A stretch of DNA of 64,000 bases, from NCBI RefSeq assembly GCF_007747795.1, contig NZ_CP036275.1, positions 7,122,001 to 7,186,000 of the forward strand. Reading direction: 5' to 3'. The translations under genes were made by a program, and so were the position numbers. Source of the DNA: Maioricimonas rarisocia. GTDB taxonomy: Bacteria > Planctomycetota > Planctomycetia > Planctomycetales > Planctomycetaceae. Each line of letters begins with the position of its first letter. Positions within the stretch are counted from its first letter, which is position 1. This document shows, one piece after another, positions 9,301 to 17,045 of this stretch. The notes below the pieces were generated by a model that saw only the letters and a list, made by a program, of their open reading frames with translations, was not told where the DNA came from and did not search any database.

Positions 9301-9508
9301 CTTTACCACCAAGCCGGTGGGGGTGGGGACCGGCCTGGGTCTGTCGATCGGATACGGCATTGTCGAGCGTCTGGGCGGGACGATCGAGTGCGACAGCACG
9401 GAAGGGGAAGGGACTGAGTTTCGTATCAGGCTTCCGCTGAAGTGGAAACGTCCCGACGCCGCTGAGAATGCGAAATTGATAGACACAGTCGCATCAACGC
9501 GCGTATAA
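6383..9508 (+). CDS. Membrane hybrid sensor kinase with two histidine-kinase modules and a receiver
   Basis: A 1041-residue membrane protein. Hydrophobic segments near 13-40, 52-73, 122-165, 195-215 and 238-258 form the sensor/membrane part, followed by a HAMP-like linker (about 262-315) and a coiled coil. The first kinase module has the H-box FSNVSHELRTPL (His361) and N, G1 and G2 boxes (NAIKFT, DDTGIGI, GTGLGLAL). A receiver domain follows with ILVVDDTPD and phospho-acceptor Asp678 in LSDVMMPRMDG. A second, differently built kinase module ends the protein, with H-box LAHEINN (His793), then NAIHAM, DTGCGIP and GTGLGLS. No output regulator gene is adjacent. Short spacing suggests co-transcription with the terpene-synthase fusion gene. 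The ligand is unknown. Confidence 0.85.
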   Translation: MIEALFDRCRQHYILLMILVNRFIAMAIGGFCTYYVILTFRLNLTPEISRNVIIACSIWILIGAIGTTAVALWGTRNLRAFLKHSLDGGAFDKDQALLAAREAVLFPGRQTRAEAAIDHFLTTVPICLSLHALGAAPWKVVAQVGVTGFIGVGCILFVGFFMFERWLKPVIRSLLENGVEVPFELYPVARLGVRLQLGFGLVVAVTALMIGSLGMQRAIEIINSPSNQIEALNSLRNHAYIISMVAFSVGIWFSQLLAGSVTSRVLAIVDAMNAVKAGNLTERVRATGTDEIDQLARHFNAMVHELESKDRVVRDLNTNLEKKVRKRTRELVRSKRSLQKSYKKLRESDRHKTEFFSNVSHELRTPLMMILSPIEQLLRREQESLPRQSAALLEVAQVNANRLLKQINQLLEFSRIEAGHATLQAVSINLGNRASELARAARPLAEQRGLQLETRVEQGLPPMAADPEKLDIIVTNLVSNAIKFTPQGGTVTLSVQRGSARFEVSEEMLCITVDDTGIGIAPEHFDRLFERFQQVDGSNSREFAGTGLGLALVKELVELHGGTIQVDSVVGQGTAFCVALPVQSALDAPSEESLEDSRVLRGDAFADLVQVQPQDFVSASQPASGEGAARILVVDDTPDVRHMIGEILSDTYEIVYAADGVEGLEVLERTKPDLVLSDVMMPRMDGYEFCRTVKGNPEYAAVPFVLVTAKAQISMKIDGLNCGADDYIVKPFAAEELCARVRSLLRLRQLHKQLNTRNNELQETLNNLRQAQDQLIQSEKMSSLGQLVAGLAHEINNAINAVYNGIPTLITRMEKVQKLVDVGLQSLEEEDQRAKIDQSFAKIGRLAEAIREGAVRTARIVSDMKSFAHPGCQQEEESDIHRTLDVCLNLLSNECKGRVEIVRDYDEVGPVWGPFGQLDQLFLNLFSNAIHAMPDGGELRVTTVATPDLLEISVRDTGCGIPESVRNRIFDPFFTTKPVGVGTGLGLSIGYGIVERLGGTIECDSTEGEGTEFRIRLPLKWKRPDAAENAKLIDTVASTRV

Positions 9509-9668
9509 TTGTTCCCGTACGCGGTGCCGTCCTGCCGGGGACAGAGCCGCAAACTCCCCCACCCGGCGCCACGTTCCCGCCACCCGATGAGTCGTCGCTG
9601 CGCTCGATGCCGCGGCCGACGCGACTCATCCCGCATTGAATCCTGCCGACGTCCAGAGAGTTTCGTAT

Positions 9669-12245
9669 ATGCGTATTCGCCTGCGCTGCAGACAATGTGG
9701 AGCCCGCTTTTCGGTCCGGCACGAGCATGCCGGCCGGCGTGGGCGCTGTCCGCAGCCAACCTGTCGACAACCGTTTGTTGTTCCGACTCCGCAGCGCGAG
9801 CCTGCCCCGCCCACGATGGCGGCATCGCTGGGGCGTCGCTTGCGTTCTCCACGTTGGGCGGCAGCGGGAACGGCAGTCGCGATCGTCACGCTCGCGTTTC
9901 TGTTTGGCCAGTCCTGGCGGCCGGGTCCGGTCGGCGAGCACGGTCAGCTGCAGGCCGCAGCCGACGACGCGCCGCTGGACTACACGACGCAAATTCGTCC
10001 CTTCTTTGAAAAGTACTGCTTCGACTGCCACTCCGGCGAATTCGCCGATGAGGGGCTGGCTTTCGACGAGTACAAGAACGTCGCTGCGATCCTGTCCGAC
10101 CGGAAGCGGTGGGAGAAGGTGTACGATCTTGTCCGCGTCGGCGCCATGCCCCCGGCCGACATGGAACAGCCCTCCGACGAAGAGCGGCAGAAGATCGTGG
10201 ACTGGCTGGACCACACCCTGTTCTTCGTGGACTGCGAGGCGGGGCCCGATCCGGGACGCGTGACGATCCGGCGGCTGAACCGCAACGAGTACAACAACAC
10301 GATTCGCGATCTGGTTGGCGTCGATTTCGAACCGGCCAACGACTTTCCCTCGGACGATGTCGGATACGGCTTCGATAACATCGGGGACGTGCTGTCACTC
10401 CCCCCGCTCCTGCTGGAGAAGTATCTCGATGCGGCCGAACAGGTCGCCGACAAGGCGATCGTCACGCCGGAGTCGATCCAGATCCAGCACAAGGTCATTG
10501 CCGCCGACTTCCAGACCGAAGGGGCGGTGCATGATGGTCGCCGCGGGACAAAGTCGCTCGTCTCGCGCGGAACGGTATCGTCCGAGGTGGAGTTCCCGGC
10601 CTCCGGCGACTACATCGTCCGGATTGTCGCCGGCGCCGATCAGGCGGGAGACGAACCGGCGAAAATGGCGGCCCGGGTCGGCGAAGAGAACGAAAAGGTC
10701 TTCGAGATCAAGGAGCACCGCAAGCCGGGCGAATATGAGCTGAAGGTTCACGTGTCCGCCGGCAAGCATCGTGTCTCGGCATCGTTCATCAACGACTACT
10801 ACAACCCCGACGCGGAAGATGGTCGCAAGGACCGCAACCTGTTCGTGCGGTCGTTCGAAATCGAAGGCCCGTTCGGACTCCCCGACGACCTGCCGGAGTC
10901 ACACCGACGCCTGATCGTCGTGCGCCCCGGGGCGGATGTTTCTTTCGAGGAGGCGGCCCGCCAGAATCTGGCGAAACTGCTGCCGCGCGCCTTCCGGCAA
11001 CCGGTGACCGATCAGGAGATCGACGACTACGCGAAGTTCGTGCAGCTGGCGGTCGATCAGGAGCAGTCGTTCGAGCGGGGCATGCAGATCGCGTTGCAGG
11101 CCGCTCTGGTCTCGCCGCGGTTCCTCTTTCGTGTCGAACATGACGAGCGCCCGAACGATCCGGGTGCGGTCCACTCCGTTTCGGATTTCGAGCTGGCTTC
11201 GCGGCTGTCGTACTTCCTGTGGAGCAGCATGCCGGATGACGAACTGCTGGAACTGGCCCGCCAGGGTGTGCTGCACCGCCGCGACGTGATTACGAAGCAG
11301 GTCGACCGGATGATGGCCGACCCGCGATCCTCGGCGCTGATCGAGAACTTCGCCAGCCAGTGGCTCGGCCTGCGGAAGCTGACGACCGACGATGTGTCGC
11401 CGGACCCGGACCTGTTCCCCGAATTCGACGAACAGCTCCGCCGCGACATGTGGAAAGAGACCGAGATGTTCTTCGCCTCGGTTGTTCGGGAAGACCGTCC
11501 GCTGATCGAACTGCTGGACGGCAGGTACACGTTCGTCAACGGACGGCTGGCGGAGCTGTACGGCATCCCCGACGTGAAGGGGGACGAGTTTCAGCGTGTC
11601 TCCCTGGATGGGCTTCCGCGTGCCGGGCTGCTGACGCAACCGAGCATTCTGACGCTGACTTCGTATCCCCGTCGCACGAGTCCGGTGATCCGAGGCGATT
11701 GGGTTCTCGCGAACCTGCTGGGAGACGAACCGCCCGACCCGCCGCCACTTGTGCCGGGGCTTGAAGAAACTCAGGAGTCCAATCCGGATCTGCCGTTGCG
11801 AAAGCAGCTGGAGATTCACCGTCAGGATCCGGGATGTGCCTCATGCCACAAATTGATGGATGACATCGGCTTCGGGCTCGAGAACTTCGACCCGATCGGG
11901 CGCTGGCGGGAGAAAGAAGGGAAGTTCGAAGTCGACTCTTCCGGCGTGCTGCCGACGGGCGAAACGTTTGAAGGACCGATCGAACTCATCACGATTCTCC
12001 GCAACCGGCGGGAAGAGTTCTGCCGATGTTTTACGGAGAAGCTGCTAACCTTTGCGCTTGGCCGCGGACTGGAGTTTTACGACCGCTGTGCCGTGGATAC
12101 GATTATGGGTGAGTCAGCTCAGCAGGACTATCGCTTTTCGGCCGTGCTGAAAGCGATCGTCACGAGCGAGCCATTTCTGATGCGGCGGGGTGAAGCACCT
12201 CCCGCGGAGGACCCTCCCGCCTCGGAGCAGACGGCCGCGGAGTGA
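9669..12245 (+). CDS. Planctomycete cytochrome-type protein (DUF1592/1588/1587/1585/1595) with N-terminal zinc ribbon
   Basis: An 858-residue protein, read from ATG 9669. It opens with a cysteine knuckle (RCRQCGARF ... GRCPQPTC, about residues 4-36) resembling the MJ0042-type zinc ribbon. A basic stretch and one membrane segment (about 62-82, AAAGTAVAIVTLAFLFG) follow. A planctomycete cytochrome-c-like motif CFDCH comes next, and then the multi-domain DUF1587/1592/1588/1585 body (RRLNRNEYNNTIRDL, SRLSYFLWSSMPDDEL, PRRTSPVIRGDW, CASCHKLMDDIGFGLENFD). Such proteins are usually encoded with a DUF1552 partner, which is the next gene. Function in the family is not established; oxidative or carbohydrate-linked periplasmic roles are inferred. 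A terminal DUF1585 segment is present. Confidence 0.85.
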   Translation: MRIRLRCRQCGARFSVRHEHAGRRGRCPQPTCRQPFVVPTPQREPAPPTMAASLGRRLRSPRWAAAGTAVAIVTLAFLFGQSWRPGPVGEHGQLQAAADDAPLDYTTQIRPFFEKYCFDCHSGEFADEGLAFDEYKNVAAILSDRKRWEKVYDLVRVGAMPPADMEQPSDEERQKIVDWLDHTLFFVDCEAGPDPGRVTIRRLNRNEYNNTIRDLVGVDFEPANDFPSDDVGYGFDNIGDVLSLPPLLLEKYLDAAEQVADKAIVTPESIQIQHKVIAADFQTEGAVHDGRRGTKSLVSRGTVSSEVEFPASGDYIVRIVAGADQAGDEPAKMAARVGEENEKVFEIKEHRKPGEYELKVHVSAGKHRVSASFINDYYNPDAEDGRKDRNLFVRSFEIEGPFGLPDDLPESHRRLIVVRPGADVSFEEAARQNLAKLLPRAFRQPVTDQEIDDYAKFVQLAVDQEQSFERGMQIALQAALVSPRFLFRVEHDERPNDPGAVHSVSDFELASRLSYFLWSSMPDDELLELARQGVLHRRDVITKQVDRMMADPRSSALIENFASQWLGLRKLTTDDVSPDPDLFPEFDEQLRRDMWKETEMFFASVVREDRPLIELLDGRYTFVNGRLAELYGIPDVKGDEFQRVSLDGLPRAGLLTQPSILTLTSYPRRTSPVIRGDWVLANLLGDEPPDPPPLVPGLEETQESNPDLPLRKQLEIHRQDPGCASCHKLMDDIGFGLENFDPIGRWREKEGKFEVDSSGVLPTGETFEGPIELITILRNRREEFCRCFTEKLLTFALGRGLEFYDRCAVDTIMGESAQQDYRFSAVLKAIVTSEPFLMRRGEAPPAEDPPASEQTAAE

Positions 12246-12311
12246 CATTCGACTGCAACGACTTCCGGACTTCCTGTTCGGAAATTCTCGGGCTGAGATT
12301 GAGGTGAACTG

Positions 12312-13640
12312 ATGAAACCGCTTGCACGACGAACATTCCTTCAGGGTGTGGGTGCCACACTGGCACTGCCGATGCTGGATGCGATGCGACCGGCGCGTGC
12401 TGCTGCCGCTGCAGGCTCGGCTCCCCGTCGAATGGCCTACGTGTTCTTCCCGAACGGCGCCATCATGCCGGACTGGAAGCCCGAAGGAGTCGGCGCGGAC
12501 TACGAACTGCCCAGGACGCTGCAGCCGCTGGCTCGCCACAAGTCGGATCTGCTGGTGATCAGCGGACTGGCTCACGACATGGCCCGCGCGCATGGCGACG
12601 GTGCCGGCGACCATGCCCGGTCCTGCGCGACATTTCTGACCGGTTCGCATCCCCGCAAGACGGATGGAGCGGACATTGAAGTGGGCGTGTCGGTCGATCA
12701 GGTGGCTGCCTCCGAGATCGGCAACCAGACGCGGCTGCCGTCGCTCGAACTGGGGATCGAAGCGGGTCGTCAGGCCGGCAGTTGTGACAGCGGCTACAGT
12801 TGCGCGTACTCGTCGAACATCTCCTGGAAGTCGGCCACCACGCCGATGGCCAAGGAGATCAATCCCCGCGCCGTCTTCGAGCGGCTGTTCGGCAACGGCG
12901 TCGACGACGCCAAGGCGCGGGCCGAACGGAACTTCTACCGCAAGAGCATTCTCGACTTCGTCTCGGACGACGCAGCCAGACTGCGGTCGCAGCTCGGTCA
13001 GACGGATCGGCGCAAACTGGATGAGTACCTCACCAGTGTCCGCGAGATCGAACAGCGGATCGAACAGTCCGATGTCGAGACGAAGCGGCAGATCCCGGAT
13101 ATGCCGATGCCCGAGGGCGTCCCGTCCGAATTGTCGCAGCACATCCGGCTGATGTACGACCTGATGCTCGTCGCCTTCCAGACGGACAGCACGCGGATCG
13201 CCACCTTCATGCTCGCCAACGAAGGGAGCAACCGCGCTTACCGCGAGGTCGAGGTCAAGGACGGTCATCACCAGCTTTCGCACCACCGCGACGACGAGAA
13301 GAAGGTGGCGCAGCTGCAGAAGATCGACCAGTTCCTCATCGAGCAGTTCGCCTACTTCCTCGATCGCCTGAAGGCGACACCGGACGGGGAGGGAACGCTG
13401 CTCGACCACACGATGATCACCTACGGTTGTGCGATCAGCGACGGGAACCGGCACCGTCACGAAGATCTCCCCTGTCTGGTCGCAGGCAAGGGTGGTGGCG
13501 CGGTCACGACCGGCCGTCACATGAAGATCGAGTCCGAAACGCCGATGGCCAACCTGTTCCTCTCGCAGCTGGAGGCGGTTGGAGTTCAGCGCGACCGACT
13601 GGGAGACAGCACCGGCAAGCTGCCCGGCCTGACGGTCTGA
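12312..13640 (+). CDS. DUF1552 protein, Tat-exported
   Basis: A 442-residue protein that begins with a twin-arginine-type leader (RRTFLQGVGATLALPML, then an Ala-rich cleavage region near residue 35). It contains the DUF1552 core, with FLTGSHPRKT, CDSGYSCAYSSNISW, DYLTS-type helices and HHQLSHHRDDEKK. The sequence GAGGTG sits five bases before the ATG and acts as ribosome binding site. DUF1552 proteins regularly follow DUF1592-type cytochrome proteins, as here with a 66-base gap, so the two are probably an operon. The fold is related to the alkaline-phosphatase/sulfatase-like DUF1501 group. The substrate is unknown. Confidence 0.9.
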   Translation: MKPLARRTFLQGVGATLALPMLDAMRPARAAAAAGSAPRRMAYVFFPNGAIMPDWKPEGVGADYELPRTLQPLARHKSDLLVISGLAHDMARAHGDGAGDHARSCATFLTGSHPRKTDGADIEVGVSVDQVAASEIGNQTRLPSLELGIEAGRQAGSCDSGYSCAYSSNISWKSATTPMAKEINPRAVFERLFGNGVDDAKARAERNFYRKSILDFVSDDAARLRSQLGQTDRRKLDEYLTSVREIEQRIEQSDVETKRQIPDMPMPEGVPSELSQHIRLMYDLMLVAFQTDSTRIATFMLANEGSNRAYREVEVKDGHHQLSHHRDDEKKVAQLQKIDQFLIEQFAYFLDRLKATPDGEGTLLDHTMITYGCAISDGNRHRHEDLPCLVAGKGGGAVTTGRHMKIESETPMANLFLSQLEAVGVQRDRLGDSTGKLPGLTV

Positions 13641-13680
13641 GCTGGCTGATCGCGTAACAGCAGTACGCCTGAACGAACAG

Positions 13681-13714
13681 CGGCGGCATCCCGATCGGGG
13701 TGCCGCCGTTTTCT
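13681..13714 (+). terminator. Rho-independent terminator after DUF1552 gene
   Basis: Strong stem CGGCGGCATCCC / GGGGTGCCGCCG around GATC, followed by TTTTCTGTT, 40 bases after the stop codon of the upstream gene. Confidence 0.8.
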
Positions 13715-13860
13715 GTTGCGCCATGCGAATGCGCATCCTCCAATGGCTGAGCTTCACCAGAGCAGATTGGCTTTTGAATAAGCAAACGGTGACTCAGCAA
13801 CCGTTTACGACGGCGGCCGCGTGAATCCACCATCTGCTTTTAAATAAGAATGCGCCGCGT

Positions 13861-14145
13861 TCACTCCTTCACCTCGACGCCCTTCCAGAACGCCACGTGG
13901 TTCCGAATCTGAGCCGCCTCCGGTTTGGGATCGGGATAATGCCAGGCGGCGTCGGCATTCACCTCGTCGCCGACCACCACATCGAAGTAGCTGGCCGTCC
14001 CTTTCCATCCGCAGACGGTCTGCTTGTCACTCTCGCGGAAGTACTGCCTGTCGATCGACTCCGGCGGAAAGTAGTGGTTTCCTTCGACCTGCACGGTCGT
14101 CTCACTCTCGGCCAGCACGGCGCCGTTCCATACTGCTTTGGGCAT
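13861..14145 (-). CDS. DUF427 protein
   Basis: A 94-residue single-domain protein with the DUF427 signatures: KAVWNGAVLAES, NHYFPPESI, TVCGWKGTASYFDV and AWHYPDPKPEA near the C-terminus. These are small beta-barrel proteins of unknown function, often stand-alone. A GAGGAGA ribosome binding site lies six bases upstream of the ATG. The length is normal for the family. It is followed by the terminator region of the convergent DUF1552 gene. Confidence 0.9.
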   Translation of the reverse strand: MPKAVWNGAVLAESETTVQVEGNHYFPPESIDRQYFRESDKQTVCGWKGTASYFDVVVGDEVNADAAWHYPDPKPEAAQIRNHVAFWKGVEVKE

Positions 14146-14309
14146 TGTGATTCTCCTCTTTGCCGGTCCCGGTACGTGGGAAGGTCCGGACAGGTCGCCA
14201 CACTCGCAGTCCGATCATCTCTCCCCGCCATCCTCGATCGTAGTCCTCCGGCGTCAGTCAGCCAATCCGCCCTTTCGCCAACAAGAAAGCAGGGGCGCGC
14301 TCGAACGAC

Positions 14310-14342
14310 AAAAAAACGCCCGGCATCAGCGATGCGGGCGTT
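14310..14342 (-). terminator. Rho-independent terminator after small secreted protein gene
   Basis: On the minus strand the stem AACGCCCGCATC / GATGCCGGGCGTT is followed by seven T residues, about 50 bases past the stop at 14395. Confidence 0.85.
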
Positions 14343-14394
14343 GGGAGACCACCATCCTGTCGTCGGTGGGGACCACAGGACAGTTCCCGGCTGA

Positions 14395-14622
14395 TCAGCG
14401 AAGACCGAAACGCTGAGCCAGCCAGGCGTTCTTGCGGCGTTCAAGTTCCATCATACGGGAGAACAGCGGCGGACGCGTCTGGCGAGTGCGCTGCACGCGC
14501 ACCGCACGGCGCGGAGCAACCTCGTAGCGGGGCGTTCCCTGCGGCTGCTGGGCCTGGGCGGTTCCCGCGACGCCAATGATCATCAATGCCAGTGCCACAA
14601 TCGCTGCTTGACGCATCTTCAC
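14395..14622 (-). CDS. Small exported basic protein, unknown function
   Basis: A 75-residue protein starting at GTG 14622, which has GGAG eight bases upstream; ATG 14616 is the alternative. A clear signal peptide (AAIVALALMIIGVAGTAQAQ) should be cleaved near residue 24. The mature part is about 50 residues, rich in Arg, Pro and Gln, and ends LERRKNAWLAQRFGLR. I recognise no family. The good terminator behind it and the signal peptide support a real gene. Confidence 0.7.
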   Translation of the reverse strand: MKMRQAAIVALALMIIGVAGTAQAQQPQGTPRYEVAPRRAVRVQRTRQTRPPLFSRMMELERRKNAWLAQRFGLR

Positions 14623-15004
14623 GTTACTGTCTCCGAAGTAGTTCTACTCTGTACAGGTCAGTCCTGCGGCAGCGTCGATCCCGACGATCGTCCCCGCACC
14701 AAGGACTGCGTCACGGGCATTCTGCAATGCCGATGCGAAGAGTGCCGGAGTATCTTGCCGGCGCGCACCATGTTCCCCAGAAGAAACATTCCTCTCGCGG
14801 AATGATGCGTCAGGAAGACACGAGCCCTCCAGGCCCATTCATCCGACGAGGTGATCCAATCGGCACGAGTGCACGTTCTCCCGGGGAAGGAACCTCTCCG
14901 GAGCGCGGTTGTTCAGGTTCGATGAATTCGCGCGGCGACCGATTGCGTGACGGGGCAGTCGCCCCGTTAAATAGGTTGTGACCCGTCTCTCAGGACCAGA
15001 CGCG
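14623..15004. other. Divergent intergenic region
   Basis: About 380 bases between the small exported protein (minus) and the oxygenase-like gene (plus). It should hold two promoters. No convincing gene, RNA or repeat was found. Confidence 0.5.
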
Positions 15005-15832
15005 ATGAATGGGCTGATTCTCTCAGGTTCCGTCCTCGCTACAGGTGCCGCTGCCACTGGCGCGCTCTTCTGGCGATATCGCATTCGTCGCAGAGGCAGA
15101 TACAGCAACCTGGCGGCCTTGCGTCCAGGATTCCTGGAACAGCGCCCCGCCGGCTTCCGCATCGACGCCCAGCAGGATCAGGCACGTGATGCGTTCCGGC
15201 AGGATCTGATCACGCGGGTGGATGACGCTCTCGCACCTGAGACCTTCTCGCTGGCCCGCACCGAAGCGTCTGCAGCCGCCCCGCACGTCGAACGAAGCTA
15301 CGTCCCCGCTCACAAGCAGGGGGGGACGATCTCGTACGAGTCGATGCACGAACTGGCCCCGACGTGCCTGGCGATCTATCACTCCCCGGTCCTGCGCGAC
15401 TGGCTCTCGGAGGTGATCGGCGACAAGGTCGTGCCGACGGCCGACTACGATCAGAGTTCCTGTTCGCTGCTCGTCTACGACCGCGCCGGCGATCACATCG
15501 GCTGGCACTACGATCACAACTTTTACCGAGGCCGGCACTTTACGGTACTGATCTCGCTGATCAACCGGTCGGCCGCGGGCGAATTGTCTGCCAGCCTGCT
15601 TCAACAGCAACGATCCGACGGCAGCGAACGGACGTTCGACACGTCAGAAAACACGCTCGTTCTGTTCGAGGGGGCCCGGGTGCGTCATCGGGCCACGGCC
15701 ATCGCAGAGGGAGACCTGCGGACGATCCTCAGCATGACCTACTCGACCGATCCACGCACCGGCCCCATCAAGGAACTGGCCCGGCGGGTAAAGGACATGG
15801 CGTTCTTCGGCCTGCGGGCATTGTGGGACTGA
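15005..15832 (+). CDS. Membrane-anchored 2-oxoglutarate/Fe(II) oxygenase-like protein
   Basis: A 275-residue protein from ATG 15005. It begins with one hydrophobic segment (about 4-23) followed by arginines, so the rest probably faces the cytoplasm. The core has the facial-triad pattern of prolyl-hydroxylase-like dioxygenases: GWHYDHNFYRG with His168 and Asp170, HFTVLISLIN, then RVRHRATAI with His228 and a 2OG-binding Arg239 in DLRTILSMTY. The assignment comes from motif order and spacing rather than overall similarity. The substrate cannot be told. It is convergent with the glycosyltransferase on the other strand. Confidence 0.6.
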   Translation: MNGLILSGSVLATGAAATGALFWRYRIRRRGRYSNLAALRPGFLEQRPAGFRIDAQQDQARDAFRQDLITRVDDALAPETFSLARTEASAAAPHVERSYVPAHKQGGTISYESMHELAPTCLAIYHSPVLRDWLSEVIGDKVVPTADYDQSSCSLLVYDRAGDHIGWHYDHNFYRGRHFTVLISLINRSAAGELSASLLQQQRSDGSERTFDTSENTLVLFEGARVRHRATAIAEGDLRTILSMTYSTDPRTGPIKELARRVKDMAFFGLRALWD

Positions 15833-15851
15833 ACGGTCTCCCGATGGATCC

Positions 15852-17045
15852 TCAGGCGGACCCGGCCGGTTCCCGCTCCACCATCTCGTCCGTGCGGTCG
15901 GTGCGCTTCCAGGCTGCCTTCTGCTGCCCGCGCAGCCAGCGTACGAATCCAACCAGCAGTGCGGCATTCATGCTCACGAACATCGTCGGCAGTCGCGAGA
16001 GCCGGGCCGGCAAAGACCCGCCCGCCACGAATCGGCCCAGCAGTGCTCCACAGTAGAACGCCAACTGCAGTGCGAACGTGACCTGATACAGCGGCTGGTT
16101 AATCAGGACAACGTTACTCGCCAGCGCGACGACCAGCAGCAGCGGACAGAACCACCTGAGCACCTTGTGCGACCAGAAGGCGAGCGCGACGCGACCACGT
16201 GTCGGACTGAGCAGCGGCCATAACCACACCAGGCTCTGGAAGCCACCGGCACCGATGCGGGCCCGGCGATGGAACTCGGCGTCGATCCCCGGGGCGGACT
16301 CTTCGGTCGCGATCGCAGCCGGATCGTAGGTCAGCCGCGATCCCTTCAAGTGGATCCGCATGCCGATGAGGAAGTCGTCAACGATGGTTTCCGGCGGGAT
16401 GGGTTGATACAGCGATCGCCGCATCGCGTAGATCGCCCCGTTCACGCCGAGCAGTGCTCCGAGACGGCCTTCGCATTCCTTGAGGAAGTTCTCGTACCGC
16501 CAGTACAGTCCGTCGACGTTGCCGCCGGTTTCAGGATCGACCAGCAGCAGCTTGCCGCAGACGCCACCGATCTCGGCGTCGTCAAAGTGAGCGATCAGCC
16601 GTCGGATCGCGTCCGGCTCGAAGAAGGTATTGGCATCGGAGAAGACGAGGATGTCACCGCGTGCCTGTGCGACGCAGTCATTGAGGACCGACGGTTTGCC
16701 GCGGCGCTGATCGAACTGCAGCAGCCGTACGCGGGAATCGGGACACGACCGCACAAGTTCGCCGGTCGCGTCTTCGTTGCCATCGCAGCCGATGAGGATT
16801 TCGAGCCGATCGGCCGGGTAGTCGCAGAGCAGGGCATTGTTGAGCCGCTGCATGATCACCGCTTCTTCGCGATAGGCGGCGATGACCAACGAGACCATCG
16901 GCCACTCGTCACGGGCGGGTGATTGTGTTGCTTCAGGCCGTTGCGACCGTCGCTTGCAGAGCAGGGCGAGCAGAAACGGATAGCCGGCGTAGCAGTAAAG
17001 CGTCAGCCCGCAGGCGGTCCAGAACAGGATCTGCCAGACGATCAT
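15852..17045 (-). CDS. Membrane glycosyltransferase, family 2
   Basis: A 397-residue processive-type GT2. There is one membrane helix at the N-terminus (about 3-29), then a GT-A domain with VSLVIAAYREE (51-61), the nucleotide-sugar/metal site SDAN (136-139, in place of DxD), the catalytic acidic pair DD (223-224 in IVDDFLIGM) and RRARIGAGGFQ (260-270), similar to the QxxRW region. Three to four helices close the protein. It probably makes or extends a surface glycan. Its ATG overlaps the stop of the upstream methyltransferase (ATGA), so the two are translationally coupled. Confidence 0.85.
   Translation of the reverse strand: MIVWQILFWTACGLTLYCYAGYPFLLALLCKRRSQRPEATQSPARDEWPMVSLVIAAYREEAVIMQRLNNALLCDYPADRLEILIGCDGNEDATGELVRSCPDSRVRLLQFDQRRGKPSVLNDCVAQARGDILVFSDANTFFEPDAIRRLIAHFDDAEIGGVCGKLLLVDPETGGNVDGLYWRYENFLKECEGRLGALLGVNGAIYAMRRSLYQPIPPETIVDDFLIGMRIHLKGSRLTYDPAAIATEESAPGIDAEFHRRARIGAGGFQSLVWLWPLLSPTRGRVALAFWSHKVLRWFCPLLLVVALASNVVLINQPLYQVTFALQLAFYCGALLGRFVAGGSLPARLSRLPTMFVSMNAALLVGFVRWLRGQQKAAWKRTDRTDEMVEREPAGSA

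Noticed and set aside
12114-13757. 547-codon open frame on the minus strand
   Set aside because: Antisense to the DUF1552 gene, which has a signal peptide, ribosome binding site and terminator.
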